Assembly (NCBI GenBank): GCA_012295275.1
Contig: CM022667.1
Coordinates: 20,814,910-20,878,909 of the forward strand
Length of the DNA: 64,000 nt
DNA from: Chrysomallon squamiferum
Lineage: Eukaryota; Mollusca; Gastropoda; Neomphalida; Peltospiridae
Direction of reading: 5' to 3'
The position numbers were made by a program, and so were the translations under genes. Below, piece by piece: positions 14,901 to 27,000 of this stretch. The notes beneath the pieces were generated by a model. That model ran no database searches and had not been told where the DNA came from. It saw only the letters and a program-made list of their open reading frames with translations. Position 1 is the first letter of the stretch; every line of letters starts with the position of its first letter.

Positions 14901-17900
14901 GTGTCTGCCAAAAATAGACCTACCCTGAATTTCTTCATTCTGTTGGTCTGTGTATTTATCAGGAAAGTTCTGGTAATCATCGTCACTATACGCTGAATCC
15001 AGACTTCCTGTATTTGGATCACTTTCATTATCGGCTGCTATTTTCTTAAATATTGTTTCTGATACAGAACCTTGGAAAACAAATAATAATAGAATGTATA
15101 TAAAACCCTCCTTTTTTTCTTTAAACAGATATTTTTTTAATTATTATTTTAGCAGTGGACATCATGAGAATTTAGCAAAATGTTATAAAATAATAAAACA
15201 ATAGATTTGAAGATAATTCAGTGGTCATGTAAACCATGTACATTTTTTTCTCTTTTCATCACTCTCAAAAAATGACAACTTTAAAACCTACCAAATAATG
15301 CTAATGTATGGTTAAAAAGTGTTGTCATAATCCCTGAATTGTATTCTGTTTGAGCTTAATGGGGTTTTGGTTTTTAGGGTTTTTTTTTTTTCCATATACA
15401 AAAGTCAAGAAGAGCTGGAGCCATGCTAATGTTAAAGAGTAATTGGCTACAGGAATATTGCTGGATTTAAAAAAAGAAAAGAAGAAGCAAAATAAAAAGT
15501 TATGGTTTAAAAGTACATCATTTTTCAGATTTTTTCATTACCATTCTTAATTACCATTCTTTTTCTGTAAAATTTTGAAAATTTGTGCTGATGTCTACAG
15601 CAAGTTTAAAACAGACTCAAACACACACACATAAAGTGTAATAATAACCCAATTAAATTTATATTTTTTGACAATTTATTTATTATAATGGTCCAGTATA
15701 TGGAGCAAAATATTCTACATCTCCTTCCACTGACACCAGATGCAAATAAAAAATGCCCTACCAGGCTGTAACATCAGAAATATTTCAAGATGTTCAAGAA
15801 AGAAGAAATAGTCAGAAAAGAAACAGATGATTTTTAGCCTTTTTGTCCACACTTCCAAAATTTAAGGTGGAAATAAGAAGTTTTATCTGAAAATTCAAGA
15901 GTAGAATCTCTCTGATATGTATGTTATTGTGTGTTGATTTGTTGAAGCGTGGTTAATAATAACAACTGGAAAAATAAGAATTTGTTTAATAAAACCAATT
16001 TATGAGTGAAATAAAAGGCATAATGTAGGAATGTCGATGTTCAGTTTATGAAAATTACCAATATTGCTTATGCAATATACTTTCCATTTAATGAAGTAAA
16101 ATTATGTTTGTCATTTTGTGTCATTGGAAATTTATAGTCACTTAAGGCTTCAAACATGCTCTGCATTTTGGGGGGATTTAATACAGAAGTGCATTGATAT
16201 AGTTATTTAATATAATGGTTATGTATAATGAGATTGGCCAAAGTGTTAATATTTTGTTCTTCTTCTTCTTTTTTTAATTTTTTTTCAGACTTGTAGTACT
16301 AAAGAGTATAATACAGTTTATTCAATTACGCCTTTTATTTTGTTTAAATCAAACTTTTAAATTCAGGAGCATAAATTTGTACAGTGAAAAGATGATATGT
16401 TGAAAATGAATGGGGCGAGCAAACCTTTTAAAACAGAGGCTGGATGGATTTTATAAGAAGAGAATGAGCACCAGAATGTGAAATGAAAACAAAAAAGATA
16501 TCAAAAACGTGTTTTATGTTAGAAGAGTTAATGAGATGGGTATTGTTGAATACCATGAAGCAGCAATTCAATGTCAGGCTTAATTGAGGTGGTCGACAAG
16601 CAAAGAATGTCATTTAGATGGCAATCAGAGAACTGTGAGTGAAGGTGATACGTTGTATATTGCATTTTCAAGAAAAATGTACTTCCAAACATAGCTATAA
16701 AGTGCTGAACATGTTTAATAAATTGTAGAAATTTGCCAGATGGAAGGATGACATCACAGAAGAATGAAAGGGGAGAAGAAGTGCTGAACTTAATTTATAA
16801 TTGCATTGCATATCTACTAACTCCATCTGCCATGAAGCTGAAGAATCATCCACTGGGATTTCAAAAGGGGGACTGAATAATTTGAAAACTGCAGATAGTG
16901 ATCAGATACCTCCAAAATGGGAGGCAAATTCTTCCCGCAGTGATATGATGACTGCAGCACAAGTCAGGAATATCAGGAAATGAACAAGCAGCAAGATGTG
17001 GAAAATGCTGAAACTGACCATTACACAACTGGGATTCCTACAACCATAGTAACACTTCATATGCTGTTATATGTGACTACAGCTCTGGAATGTAAGAATG
17101 TCCTTACCTTCCAACTGAGAGTGTTGAGGTGTGTGGTGATATCCATAAGAAAAGCCAGGAAGGGCAATCCATTTTGAGTCTGTAAAATTATCAGCATAAG
17201 GGAGGTTCTTCTCATGAAGAAAGTTGAAAATTTCTTGTTGCAGGTCCCATACACGACTCAGCCAGCGCATTTCAGAAAAGTAGAGCAGGTCAGCAGGGTG
17301 TGCACTGACTTCATCCATCAGTACCTGGAATTGGCAATGTTTCAGACTGTGAGAAAGTATGGAATTGACAACATTCACTACAACTGACATGACATCAAGG
17401 AGATTTGCAGACTTGGCACATAATTACTCTTGATGGATGTTGCAGTTTATGGATGGTCTGATTGTGTCCAAGAGCCTCACAATGGCAAACGAGCATAGAA
17501 GCTGCACCTTTATTCTCTCCAGTGATTGCCGGTGCACCATCAGCTGTTACACTTACAAGATGGGAGAGATCAAGGGAGTGGTGCTCCATCCACTGAAGTA
17601 AGGCACTGAATATGTCTTTTCCACTGGTGGTGCCATGTAGTCAAATAATCTCCAAGAACTCTTCATGCACCTTGAGGGCAGAAGTTACACCAAGTATGAA
17701 AACAGTCCAGTTGGGCTGTGACTTTCATATCACTGCTCTCAATAAGAGCAAAAAGAAGGCGACAAAGGTTGAGTATTTACTCTTTAATGAGTCTTGCACT
17801 CTATCTGACATCTCAGCACAATGGCGAATAGTACGAGACAACAGACTCATATTATCTATGACTGAACATTGTTCTGGGCAGACAGAATTCACCACAGTTG

Positions 17901-20695
17901 TGAGACATTCCTTGACAGTGTCCATTTGTTGAGCAAAAGTAGTGAAACTTTGTAACTTGCAAGTGTCACTTTTTCATGCTGAGATATCTGTTTACAAAAC
18001 ATCAAAATGCCTTTTTCAAGATTGCCTGACAGTTTTGCGATGGCATTCTTTTTCTCAGCAGCAGACATTGAAGTAAATTTTAAAGATCAATGTGCTGTTT
18101 CCCCATGGTGGTGCTCATTAAATTCTTTGAAGACAGCAACAGATCAGGCACTGAGCTTGTCCAAACTGATCAATGAAAAAGGACTTCTCCGTCCACTCAG
18201 AGTTAAATGTCTGAATTTCCATATCCACTTTTCTCTGTTTTCAGTGCGAGGTTGCAGACATGATTGACTAGGGAAAAATGATAGATAGTAAAAAGAATGC
18301 AAAAACCAGTTCTGTTCATGACAGCAAGAAGTTAGCTTGGTTCAATTTGCCTGCGTGTCAGGATTGAATAAACGATTGATATAGTTAGCATATTTTGAAT
18401 TGAGTGAAGCAAGCAGGCATCCAAAATTCGGAAGTGGGCACTATTGATTCGACAAATGCCTTCAAGACACCTTAAATTTTAAACTTCAGTGTGACTTGAA
18501 TCAAAAAAAATAACTGTGTCAGCTGACTTTATTTCAGTGATTTTTATTTTGCTGTCTCACGAGCCAAATGGCAATGTTAATTATGAATAGTTTGGCAGGC
18601 CAGAAGTAAACCTTCACCAGCTGGATCTGGCCTGATTGCAGAGCGGGCGGCTAAAGTGTCGGAGGCCCCAGGCATCCAAATGGGGGGGGCATCCAATCAG
18701 AAAAATAACTTTATAAAAATGATTGATTTATATTTAAATTAAATAAAGTGTTTATTTTATATTTCATCTGTGTTCACATATTCAAAATATCTTCCTTTCT
18801 CATAATATTTCTCAGTGCTAGGCCATATACTTGAGTCTTTGGGGCATACAATCAAGGAGTTGACCCCAGGGGTCATCACAGGACCTCAGCACGCCACTGG
18901 CCGGAGTTTGCTTGCCTCTGATACAATGTATGTGAAGTGTACGCATGTACTTATGCAACTGGTAATCGAACGCGTCCTAGAAATTAGCCAGCCGAACAAA
19001 ACCGAATCGAGCCGAATGATGAAAACAAAATGGCGGCCGAGAATATTCGGAAACGTTTCTTATTTCTTTTTTATATAGTTTGTCGTAGAGCAACATTGTT
19101 TACAAGAGTTAATAGTTTTAAAAATTTCCGGAATAAAACCTAGTCACTTATTACAAATATTTTTTCATTTCTTCGCTTTTGAATTTTTCCTTTATTTATT
19201 TATTTATTTATTGTCCTTGTTGCTGTAGAAATATTTTTAATTTTCCGACGAAATAGCACAAACGAAGAAAAAATAAAATAAAACTTAGAGGAAGAAAAAA
19301 AAAATCTTCCCGGAACAAAACAAAAAATAAAATAAAATAAATAAATAAATAAATAAATAATGATAATAATAATAATTTTTAAAAATATGAATATTTGTCT
19401 CTTCCAAACCAAACCTGAAAAGTAGATCAGATATTTAACTTTCTTTGTGCACTGTATTATCGTGAAGCATCAGCTAGTCTGGCAGTAGCCAAAATCATCT
19501 GATTAACGCCTGTTATTCAAGTTAAGCAGATAAAATGTTTATATCTATTCATAATTACCATAACTTCAGTTAAGGTAGATTTTTACTTTTATGCAATTAA
19601 TGTTTAATTATCTAATCCGATATGCATGCGCATCGCTGGTTCTCGGGTTAATGATTCGTTTTATTTTTTAACTCATTACATAATAATTTTGGTTTTATAT
19701 TTCTTTAGATCTGTCATTTTCCAAAACATTAAAAAATATATGTACATGTATATATATTTACAAGAAGAAACCAGATGATTTTAAATCGCCGACTCATATC
19801 TTCGTTCAATCAACGTGAATCGTGACATTAACATGTGACGCAGAGCACGCAAAAAGTTTGTCTCAATAGTTAAGATGCCGGATATGATTTGCAACAATTT
19901 TTTTTTTTTTTTTAAATCCCAGACATTAATCTGTCTCTGGCGGACAACCAGCGATAGCCAAACAAATATCCGTCTGAAATGTTCTCCGCCAGTGGATACT
20001 CGGTCTAATAGTTATCTTGCTTTTTAAAGAGATACGAGAATGTAATGGTCACAGTATGTTTCTTTCAATTTTTGAAAGATAAAACTGGCATTATTTTATC
20101 AAATTATCACCATAAATAAGATTACTTTATTGCTTTTTTCAGTACCCTTTCCAGTGATGCAGCACAAATTTTAATATGGGGATTTTTCTTTAATATTTTC
20201 TTTAATTTTTTATTTTTTATTTTTTATTTTTTGATTTAATATAATTTATGTATTTATTTATATTTTTATTTTTTTTTTTATTTATTATTATTATTATTTA
20301 TATATTTATTTATTTATGTTTGTTGTAATATATATATATATAAAATGATACTACAAAATAATTTTACTAAAATCGTGACGAAAACATCTGGAACTGAAAG
20401 AACTAGTTGCCTTATCAGTCTCTCCTCTGTGAAAAGAAGGGCAATTTTCACAGAAATAATTAAAGCACTAAGTGACCGATCTGTGATAACTGATGGCTGG
20501 CAGTTGTCCAGACTTACTTCTTACGATATTTTTAAATGTGCCTGTCTCTGTACGATTTAAAAATAAAAATATAAATATTATAACATTTATTACAAAGCTG
20601 TTAATATTTCCTATTGAGTAATAAATATTAAAGGATATGTACCTACCCACTTCGTAAGCACAGGCACCCATACATCCAGAAAATTTAGCTCCCAT
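11957..20695 (-). CDS. PIM-family serine/threonine protein kinase
   Basis: Minus-strand gene. Exons in transcript order: 20695-20647, 15070-14924, 14774-14718, 14289-14186, 13802-13755, 13577-13217, 12713-12537, 12108-11957 (stop). All have AG/GT borders and phases join to 1095 nt, 364 aa. Seen motifs: glycine loop [16 protein letters not shown] lysine, hinge [10 protein letters not shown], catalytic loop HRDIKDEN, metal-binding IDFGSA, YSPPEW and [13 protein letters not shown]. The ERPE hinge (one proline hinge residue, limiting ATP hydrogen bonding), the P+1 YSPPEW and the loop order are the PIM1/2/3 signature. All catalytic residues are present, so it should be active and, like PIMs, probably constitutively so. 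The N-terminus (about 90 aa, Asp/Ser/Tyr-rich: SDDDYQNF) is longer than in vertebrate PIMs. Exons 2-8 are secure; exon 1 is inferred. Confidence 0.9.
15080..16790. other. Intron 1 of the kinase gene, 3' part
   Basis: AT-rich DNA between kinase exon 2 and the hAT remnant. I found no further coding exon on the minus strand and no domain-bearing ORF. The 61-codon minus ORF at 16428-16613 has no features supporting it. Confidence 0.5.
16800..18245 (-). pseudogene. Broken hAT transposase (ZBED5/GTF2IRD2/Charlie-like)
   Basis: Minus strand, fragments in order from high to low coordinate. A start-proximal BED-like zinc finger region ([20 protein letters not shown], about 18220-18150) comes first. 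Next are [13 protein letters not shown] (about 17860-17820), [17 protein letters not shown] (about 17565-17510), then [20 protein letters not shown] (about 17290-17230). Last is a C-terminal [20 protein letters not shown] (about 16865-16805). This order is that of the hAT transposase domesticated in vertebrate GTF2IRD2 and ZBED5. Multiple frameshifts and stops make it non-functional. It sits inside kinase intron 1 in the same orientation as the host gene. Terminal inverted repeats and 8-bp target duplication were not identified. Confidence 0.8.
18600..20640. other. Kinase intron 1, 5' part, with low-complexity tracts
   Basis: Relatively GC-rich from about 18600 to 19060, including AAAATGGCGGCC at about 19027, a match to the YY1-type promoter motif. 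A 37-codon frame opening there ends without a recognisable domain. TTTATT/ATTTT-rich low-complexity DNA occupies 19180-19390 and 20170-20340. A 71-codon plus ORF at 20345-20560 is unassigned. Confidence 0.4.
20647..20695 (-). CDS. Candidate first coding exon of the PIM-like kinase (MGxxxS...C...C)
   Basis: Minus strand: ATG at 20695, then 16 codons plus one base, then a GTAGGT donor. It encodes [16 protein letters not shown]. It ends in phase 1, exactly what the next kinase exon at 15070 requires (G+GT = Gly). Met-Gly with Ser at position 6 fits the N-myristoylation consensus, and Cys8 and Cys12 are candidate palmitoylation sites, so the kinase may be membrane-anchored. The link is inference: it rests on phase, strand, donor quality and the lack of a competing exon that I could see, and it implies a 5.6-kb intron. 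Confidence 0.5.
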
Positions 20696-20710
20696 GACCA
20701 AGGTGGTTTA

Positions 20711-20731
20711 ATTACGTCATAATCACGTGAT
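20711..20731. promoter_or_regulatory. CRE-like and E-box motifs next to the kinase start
   Basis: TTACGTCAT (20712-20720; CRE/ATF half-site class) and TCACGTGA (20723-20730; palindromic E-box of the USF/MITF/TFE type) lie within 36 bases upstream of the proposed start codon. Their packing suggests a promoter or 5' UTR regulatory cluster; binding is not shown by sequence alone. Confidence 0.4.
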
Positions 20732-20744
20732 CTTCATCGGTGTC

Positions 20745-22500
20745 CGATTGATAAATGCTTAATTGATTTTAAATAAGATACTGGTTTGTTAATTCTTTTA
20801 AATTACTTGTTACTATTTTCCTGTAATACATATTATTAATTTTACAATGTAACGAAATTCTGAACCATATAATTTTGTTATACTGTTGTTCTTTTTTAGT
20901 GCAGAAAAAAAATGATGATGATGTTGATGATAAATAAATAAACATATTTTTTCAAGCGACTTTCCTTACTTTATTTTATTTTTTATTTTTATTTTATTTT
21001 ATTTATTTATTTATTAATTATTATTATTATTTTATGCATTGTCACCTAATACAAAAAAATTCACTATAAATAGCCACTCATAAGCGCCTGCATTTTTAGT
21101 CCGCCATACATAGCTTTTGAACGTTTGATTTATTCTGTCTAAACTGAATAAAAACTGCATGAATGGAAAAATTGGAGGTCTTATCTTTGTGTTTACTGCA
21201 CGAATGTTACAATGTATTTGGAAGGAAAAATTACATTTAATTTCAGTCAGAAATGCCTGGGTTAGCCGCCACCTCGTTTTTTCTACAAACATGTTTCGCG
21301 ACCATCGTTTATACATCACTTTTTACGCTCACATGATTAACTCTGTAAGCTTTCTACCTGCAAACAGACTGAAGTTTCATACCTTAACTTAATTACTGTA
21401 TCCAATATAAAAGGATTTGCCACCCGAAAATGATAGAAAACCTTAATAAAAAAAAAAAATTACGTAAAGTCTTTTGACTATTTTCAAGCAACAGATATAG
21501 TAATATTTTATCTTTTAAAAAAATGTGTGGAACTGAAGCAATTATACGACCAACCTAAAAGGGATATCACTAGAGTATTCTTTTTGCCGAAAACCACGAG
21601 TTATGTTATGGTAATAAAGCCGGTTCTCCGCAACAAAAACATCCTACATTCTGTTTGAAGGTTGTTGTTTAACAACAAAATAAGATTTAACCTTACTAAA
21701 TCTGGATAGAAATGACATCAACATCGGCAAAAAGTCTGTGTTTTGGATTGGTGCATAAAATTGGTGAAGGTTTTGAGCAGTTTATTTATTTCTGATGCCA
21801 GAAAAAGCGAAAAATGTACGGTCACATGACTTCAGTTTATCGACTGTTGTTATGATCTAAAAATCTCATTGCTTACTCTATAGTAATTACCTTTTTATTT
21901 GATTTTTCTGTGGTTGTAACAATGCCTTGGAAATAATATTGGAACTGATGATGGAATATGTGTATTTAATTAGAGTCAGTTGTAAGAACAATGATTCAAC
22001 ACAAACTACAGACATAATAAATAGTAACATTGTAAATCCCTCAGTACAAATTTCCTTATTCAGTCTCCTTTTTGGTTTGATATTTGCTTCATAAAATCCA
22101 CTCCCACATTCAAACATATGCTCAGAAAAAATGTATTCAAAAGTCACTTCTTTAATCTTATTAACGTGAAACTTTTACTAATACATTGTAATTCATTATC
22201 CATCGAATTTGTGTCCATGTGTTCTTAATATACTCATTGTAAATTTCTGAGAAGAAACGGGCACTCAACAAGTCATCTTTATCAATATATAATCTTTAAT
22301 AGCATTTAAACTGTACATCGATGCTGAAGACAACTGTCAGGCCGAGCTCGCTGGTCTGGAACCTGAACTATTGTATTTAAATCGACGTATATTCTGAATA
22401 AGATGTAATAAAGGATAATCTTTAGTTGATATATTTACTAATGTCTAGATGAATAACACTTTCTTTAAGACTCTGTGAAAATTATTTCAAGAATAGCTTT
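20745..22500. other. Intergenic DNA, no gene seen
   Basis: No domain-bearing ORF, RNA gene or transposon was recognised. A small ATG/ATAAATAA run lies at 20910-20945 and ATTTT/TTTA repeats at about 20970-21035. Confidence 0.4.
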
Positions 22501-22512
22501 CAATTCATTTCC

Positions 22513-22764
22513 GTGTTTGTTCCAAATAAAGAATATATTCGTCATACTTTACTTCCCGAATTTTACAGAGGGAAAAGTACAAATGGAGCAACAAATTCTG
22601 TCAGAAGCAGAAGATATGGCGATGGTGTAGTGTATAAAAGAACTTTAGAAGAAGTTTTCCCGTTTCAGAAAGCAGGACTTCAGTCTAAAGGTCGTAAAAG
22701 AGGACTCGATTCCGTCCATGCTGGAAGCACCTGTTGTTGCTCATCAAACCAGTACAGTTACTGA
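22513..22764 (+). CDS. Candidate ORF with dibasic sites (83 aa), unrecognised
   Basis: The plus-strand frame contains several basic cleavage-like sites (RSRR, YKR, GRKR). It ends in a Cys-rich tail, GLDSVHAGSTCCCSSNQYSY, directly after GRKR, an arrangement seen in peptide prohormones (Gly-Arg-Lys-Arg would give an amidated peptide upstream). There is no signal peptide in this frame, no clear acceptor in front, and it overlaps the antisense candidate at 22744-23025. It is too weak to name; chance is a real possibility. Confidence 0.2.
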   Translation: MFVPNKEYIRHTLLPEFYRGKSTNGATNSVRSRRYGDGVVYKRTLEEVFPFQKAGLQSKGRKRGLDSVHAGSTCCCSSNQYSY

Positions 22765-23025
22765 ACTGTCCATCACAAAATAAAAAGTTTGGGAAAGTGT
22801 CAAAGGTTGGAAAATGGATTCCACATGACATGTCAGCAAAAAATGGCGGAGGTGTCGATTGTACATTGCTGCATTCCAATCAGATTCAAGTCCCATTTTT
22901 AATACCGAATAATGGATGAGAAATGGATTCTTTCCTGAAGCGGGGGAGTAAGTGGCTTGGTCGTGGTGGAAGGCCTGCTCAGCAACCAAGAACAGAGCTA
23001 ATCCAAAGAAGATTCTTCTGAACAT
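22744..23025 (-). CDS. Candidate small secreted protein (93 aa), unrecognised
   Basis: Starting at the ATG at 23025 (an in-frame ATG also lies at 23064), the minus strand encodes a 93-residue frame. It begins MFRRIFFGLALFLVAEQA, a good signal peptide: two Arg, a hydrophobic core, and a small residue at about position 18. The rest has one Cys and no domain I know. It may instead be the first exon of a spliced gene, although I saw no strong GT donor in it. It overlaps an antisense open frame at its low-coordinate end. Not recognised; could be chance. Confidence 0.25.
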   Translation of the reverse strand: MFRRIFFGLALFLVAEQAFHHDQATYSPASGKNPFLIHYSVLKMGLESDWNAAMYNRHLRHFLLTCHVESIFQPLTLSQTFYFVMDSSVTVLV

Positions 23026-23099
23026 TATGGTGGGATGTAAAGGAAATAAATAATTAGTAAACAATCACAGACGAAGTTTACTGCCAAAACTTAAGGCAT

Positions 23100-23831
23100 T
23101 CAAAAGCAGCTTTGGACAAAGAACGTCTATCTTTAGCAAACTCAAAAAAAACAAAAAACACAAAAATGAAAGAAAAGGACCATCCTTCACCATGATAACG
23201 CAGAACCGATAATCTATAGACCTCTTGGAAGAATTCATCTGGGAATTAATATTTCATTCTCCATATGAGTTACATGCTTTTGTTTAAACAACACAAAACC
23301 GACAGACCCGATTCTAGTTTTCGATAAAACAAAGACTCGAAAATCAGATTTCCAACCTTAGTAGATTAGGCGCCTTTTTTTTTATTTTCATTAATCCAAA
23401 TCCATTAACCAACAAACAAAAACTGTTTGAAATAATAGATATAATAACAAAATACAAGAAAAGAGATGTTTTACAATTCTGAATGAAGTCAAATTCATTA
23501 TACTTAAAGAAGCATAGCTAGAAAACAACGTGCAAAAATAATGTGAAAATGTTATACAAAAAGTAATACACATCTAGTTAAAACCAATGCAATAATTACA
23601 GTTCCAGCTTCACTTGAACAAACCTTGAACATTTATTTTGTATTGCATATATTATTTTGACTCAATCTCTGATTTTTGTGAACGAAGAATTTTTTAAATA
23701 TGAATGACTCATGTAAAAGGAAACAAGACAGATGTTTTTAGAATCAACCTTACAAATAAGTGGCATATTTTCTTTTTCTTTCTTTCTATAAGCGTAGAAA
23801 TAAATCTAATTTAGATATTTACTTTTAGTGT

Positions 23832-23900
<69 letters not shown>

Positions 23901-24095
23901 GAGATATATACAGATATTAATGTTTTGTTGTCTTTTGTTTTTTTAAGAAATAAATCTGATAAAAAATTTGTTTTAAAAAATATACAAAATGATCTGTCAA
24001 AATTTAATGTTTGAAATTAAATCACATTTCTGCATATACAACTGTTAAATTTACTCTAAGTGTAAGGATCTGTTCAAGGGTAACATTCCAGTTTG
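23100..24095. other. Intergenic / 3' flank of the beta-lactamase-like gene
   Basis: Nothing coding is seen. A compound (ACT)n(AAT)n microsatellite lies at 23831-23897. Confidence 0.5.
23831..23897. repeat. Compound (ACT)n(AAT)n microsatellite, second locus
   Basis: About 12 ACT units run directly into about 10 AAT units, the same order and orientation as at 9964-10075. Confidence 0.95.
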
Positions 24096-27000
24096 TTACC
24101 AGGTAGAATTTAATATAATAATAATAATAAAACTAATTAAATAAAAAGATGGACTGGTTGTTATACATGCATTTTTACAGTCACTCCATGGTTTCTCTGA
24201 CCAGTCTGGTATCTCGACTCTTTTACCGAACACTGGGTCGGTGTGTTTATCAAAATGTGGAATAACGACAGTTTCCACAACATCACTGTCCGTCGCGGAA
24301 ACGTTGAACCGCGCTGTAAATCTACCCTTTTCTCTGTACATATCAACGTGAGTGCTGTACCACAGAGGACCGGGCAAAGACTCCATAATGAACACATCGA
24401 GAATGTCTGTCGGATGTAAAATGTATTCGCCATATTTTCCGTAACTTAGATAAAGAAGTCCCGACTCATTTACCGTTACTCGGATATCGCCAAAAGCCAG
24501 ATTACGATACACACCTCGATATGCCTCAAGAGGGCGCTGGCTTTCGGCTGCTTGTTTCACATTCAGTGCAGCGTCACTTTCTCTGTACTTGTTTACTTCT
24601 TCTTCCATGTCATCTAGGACTTCGCAGACGTTGACGATGTTCAGTCCGGGCTGACCGTGAAGAAGTGTATCCAGTGCGTAACTGTTTACTAGTGTTTTGA
24701 TGGCGAATAGTCTGGCGTTGTTATCTCCGGTAAAGCTGGCGAACACACCCACTTTACGTTCCGGAATAAAACTCATCAGACTCTCATACCCCGGTAGTGA
24801 GCCACTCTTGGATAACATGATATAATCTGCAATACAGTAAAATTAACTGTTATTTTTCTTTTATTTAACCATGAAAGAAAGTTAGTAGCACTCAGTTTTA
24901 TTGATACTTTGCTTGATTTATTGATATGGTTGGAATGTTTTCGTGTCATAGAACAATGGAAATAAAACATCACTTAGTGCTGTATTGTGTCAGCGGGTTT
25001 CCTCTCTCGTTACCTTACCCATATATATATAAACAATAATAGATTATTATTATATGCATAAATTAATTCGTACCTCTAAAATAACCACGAACGAAACCTA
25101 TCGTGTTGGCATTTAACGTGTACGGTATCTGTGACTTCTGCTGCGTATATCCCTCCAGCTTTGGATCACCGTCACCATTTCTGACCGTCTGCGGTTGATA
25201 AAGTTCTGCCAAAAGATGGCTAGGCACGACCTCTTTTCCTTGAGAGTTATGTCCTTCTTCCAAGTTGAACAGTAACCATGAAGACATGTCGAGCGCAGAG
25301 GAGCACATTCCACTACCACCTGCAATTAGCTTTTGCCCTCTGCAAACAAATATTATTTCTATTAATTCCAAATCATTTGACATAACTGAGCTGATGTTTG
25401 TTGTAACACTCCGCAGTCTTTCCTCCAAATATGTACTTAGTATGTGTATTTATTTATCCTGTCGAATGCAGCTCTGTTACAGCCTCGCTGAAGTTCGAAA
25501 GTTCTAACATCGAAAGATAAAATATATTTCTTAGGACAGTAACCAGTTATTCCGCGTGTGTGTCTGTGTATTTACATATATATATGTATTAATTTACACA
25601 TATACACACACACAGAGTCGTCAACTTTCAACCAATTCCGGTTCTGACGAATTGATCGTAAGTTGTTGTAAACGTAAGTGGGACATCCTTATTTACAGCA
25701 CACTTATTATTGTATGAACAGCACTGTACGTAATTACCTTATCTCAAAACTATATCCTTCAAATGTATATTACTTTTTATTTTTTTATTTTTTTAGTAAA
25801 CTCTTTAATTGGTTTAAATCAAATAACTCTACAATGTGTTTAATACTTGCTAAAAAAAAAATAAAAAAAATAAAAAAATGTTATTCATCACAAATATTTG
25901 GAAATGGATTAAAGATGTCGTATCAGGGAAGTTTTAACTTAACTCAGACGCGGTACCATTGTCAGAAATGCGATTGTAAAGTCGAACATTCTTAAGTCGA
26001 CGACTGACTTTATATACAGGGAATAATTCAGGCATGGGTAACCTTTATAGAGAATCGGGTCACCATTATATATAAATAATACCAGGACGCATCTTTTGAT
26101 GAGTTCTAGAGTTATAAAACATTTATAAACATGTTGCTGACCATCGTGCTTTTTTATTAATTATTTTGAATAAGATTAATAAGATGATTCTGAATCTGTA
26201 TATCACATCATGATTGTTGTTGTAGAAAATATTTTAAAAAATGACGAAACAGAAGCTCGAACAAGAGAATCCCCTTTTAAAGGAAAGCGATTCCACATAA
26301 CAAAGACCGTGCGACCTTTAACTAAAGCTTTTATCATTATACAAGATAATAACCAGTTATTTATGATCATTTTGGTAGTTCTTTACTTATTTATTTATTT
26401 ATTTATGGTTCTTTTATTATTCCTAATTCTAAATAATACAAAACCTAAATGTAATATATTCACGAGATTTCGTTGTCGCCTACAAAGACTTTACATTAAA
26501 ACAAAATACAGTGGTACCTTGACTTACAAGTTTAATTCGTTACGTGACCGAGCTCGTATCTCAAATTGCTCGTATATCAAATCATTTTTCCCAACTGAAA
26601 TTAAATGAAATGTCATTAATCCGTTCCAGCCGCCTAAAAAACACTTTTTTTTTTTTTTTTTGGTAACGTGTATTTAAATAAGAAAAATATATTTATAAAT
26701 GACAAATATTGTGGCTGGAGTTTATAGCCTTTATCGACTCCTTTAGCTTCAGTATGGTAAATATCGTACTGCCTAGCCAAGTCGACGTCAGGCACACCTC
26801 GCTTATGTTTTACTATGAATTCATGCTTTAATTCAATGGGCATCATCCGCTTCTTCTTCTCACTTTGTGCTCACTTCCTTAGGATCCATGGCCAGAAAAA
26901 AAAACATTTGGCAAAATACTGCACAAAACGCGAGCACAACACAACAGAGATGCTTCCGCGGCGAGGTAACCAGGTGAGACGCGGGATGCTGGCCGGATCT

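Noticed and set aside
16801-18267. Plus-strand ORFs of 60-106 codons
   Set aside because: They are shadows of the minus-strand hAT transposase remnant; the minus reading matches family motifs and the plus does not.
26210-26608. 132-codon plus-strand ORF
   Set aside because: Its tail runs into the terminal repeat of the Tigger-like element and the middle is an ATTT-repeat-encoded hydrophobic run; no gene evidence.
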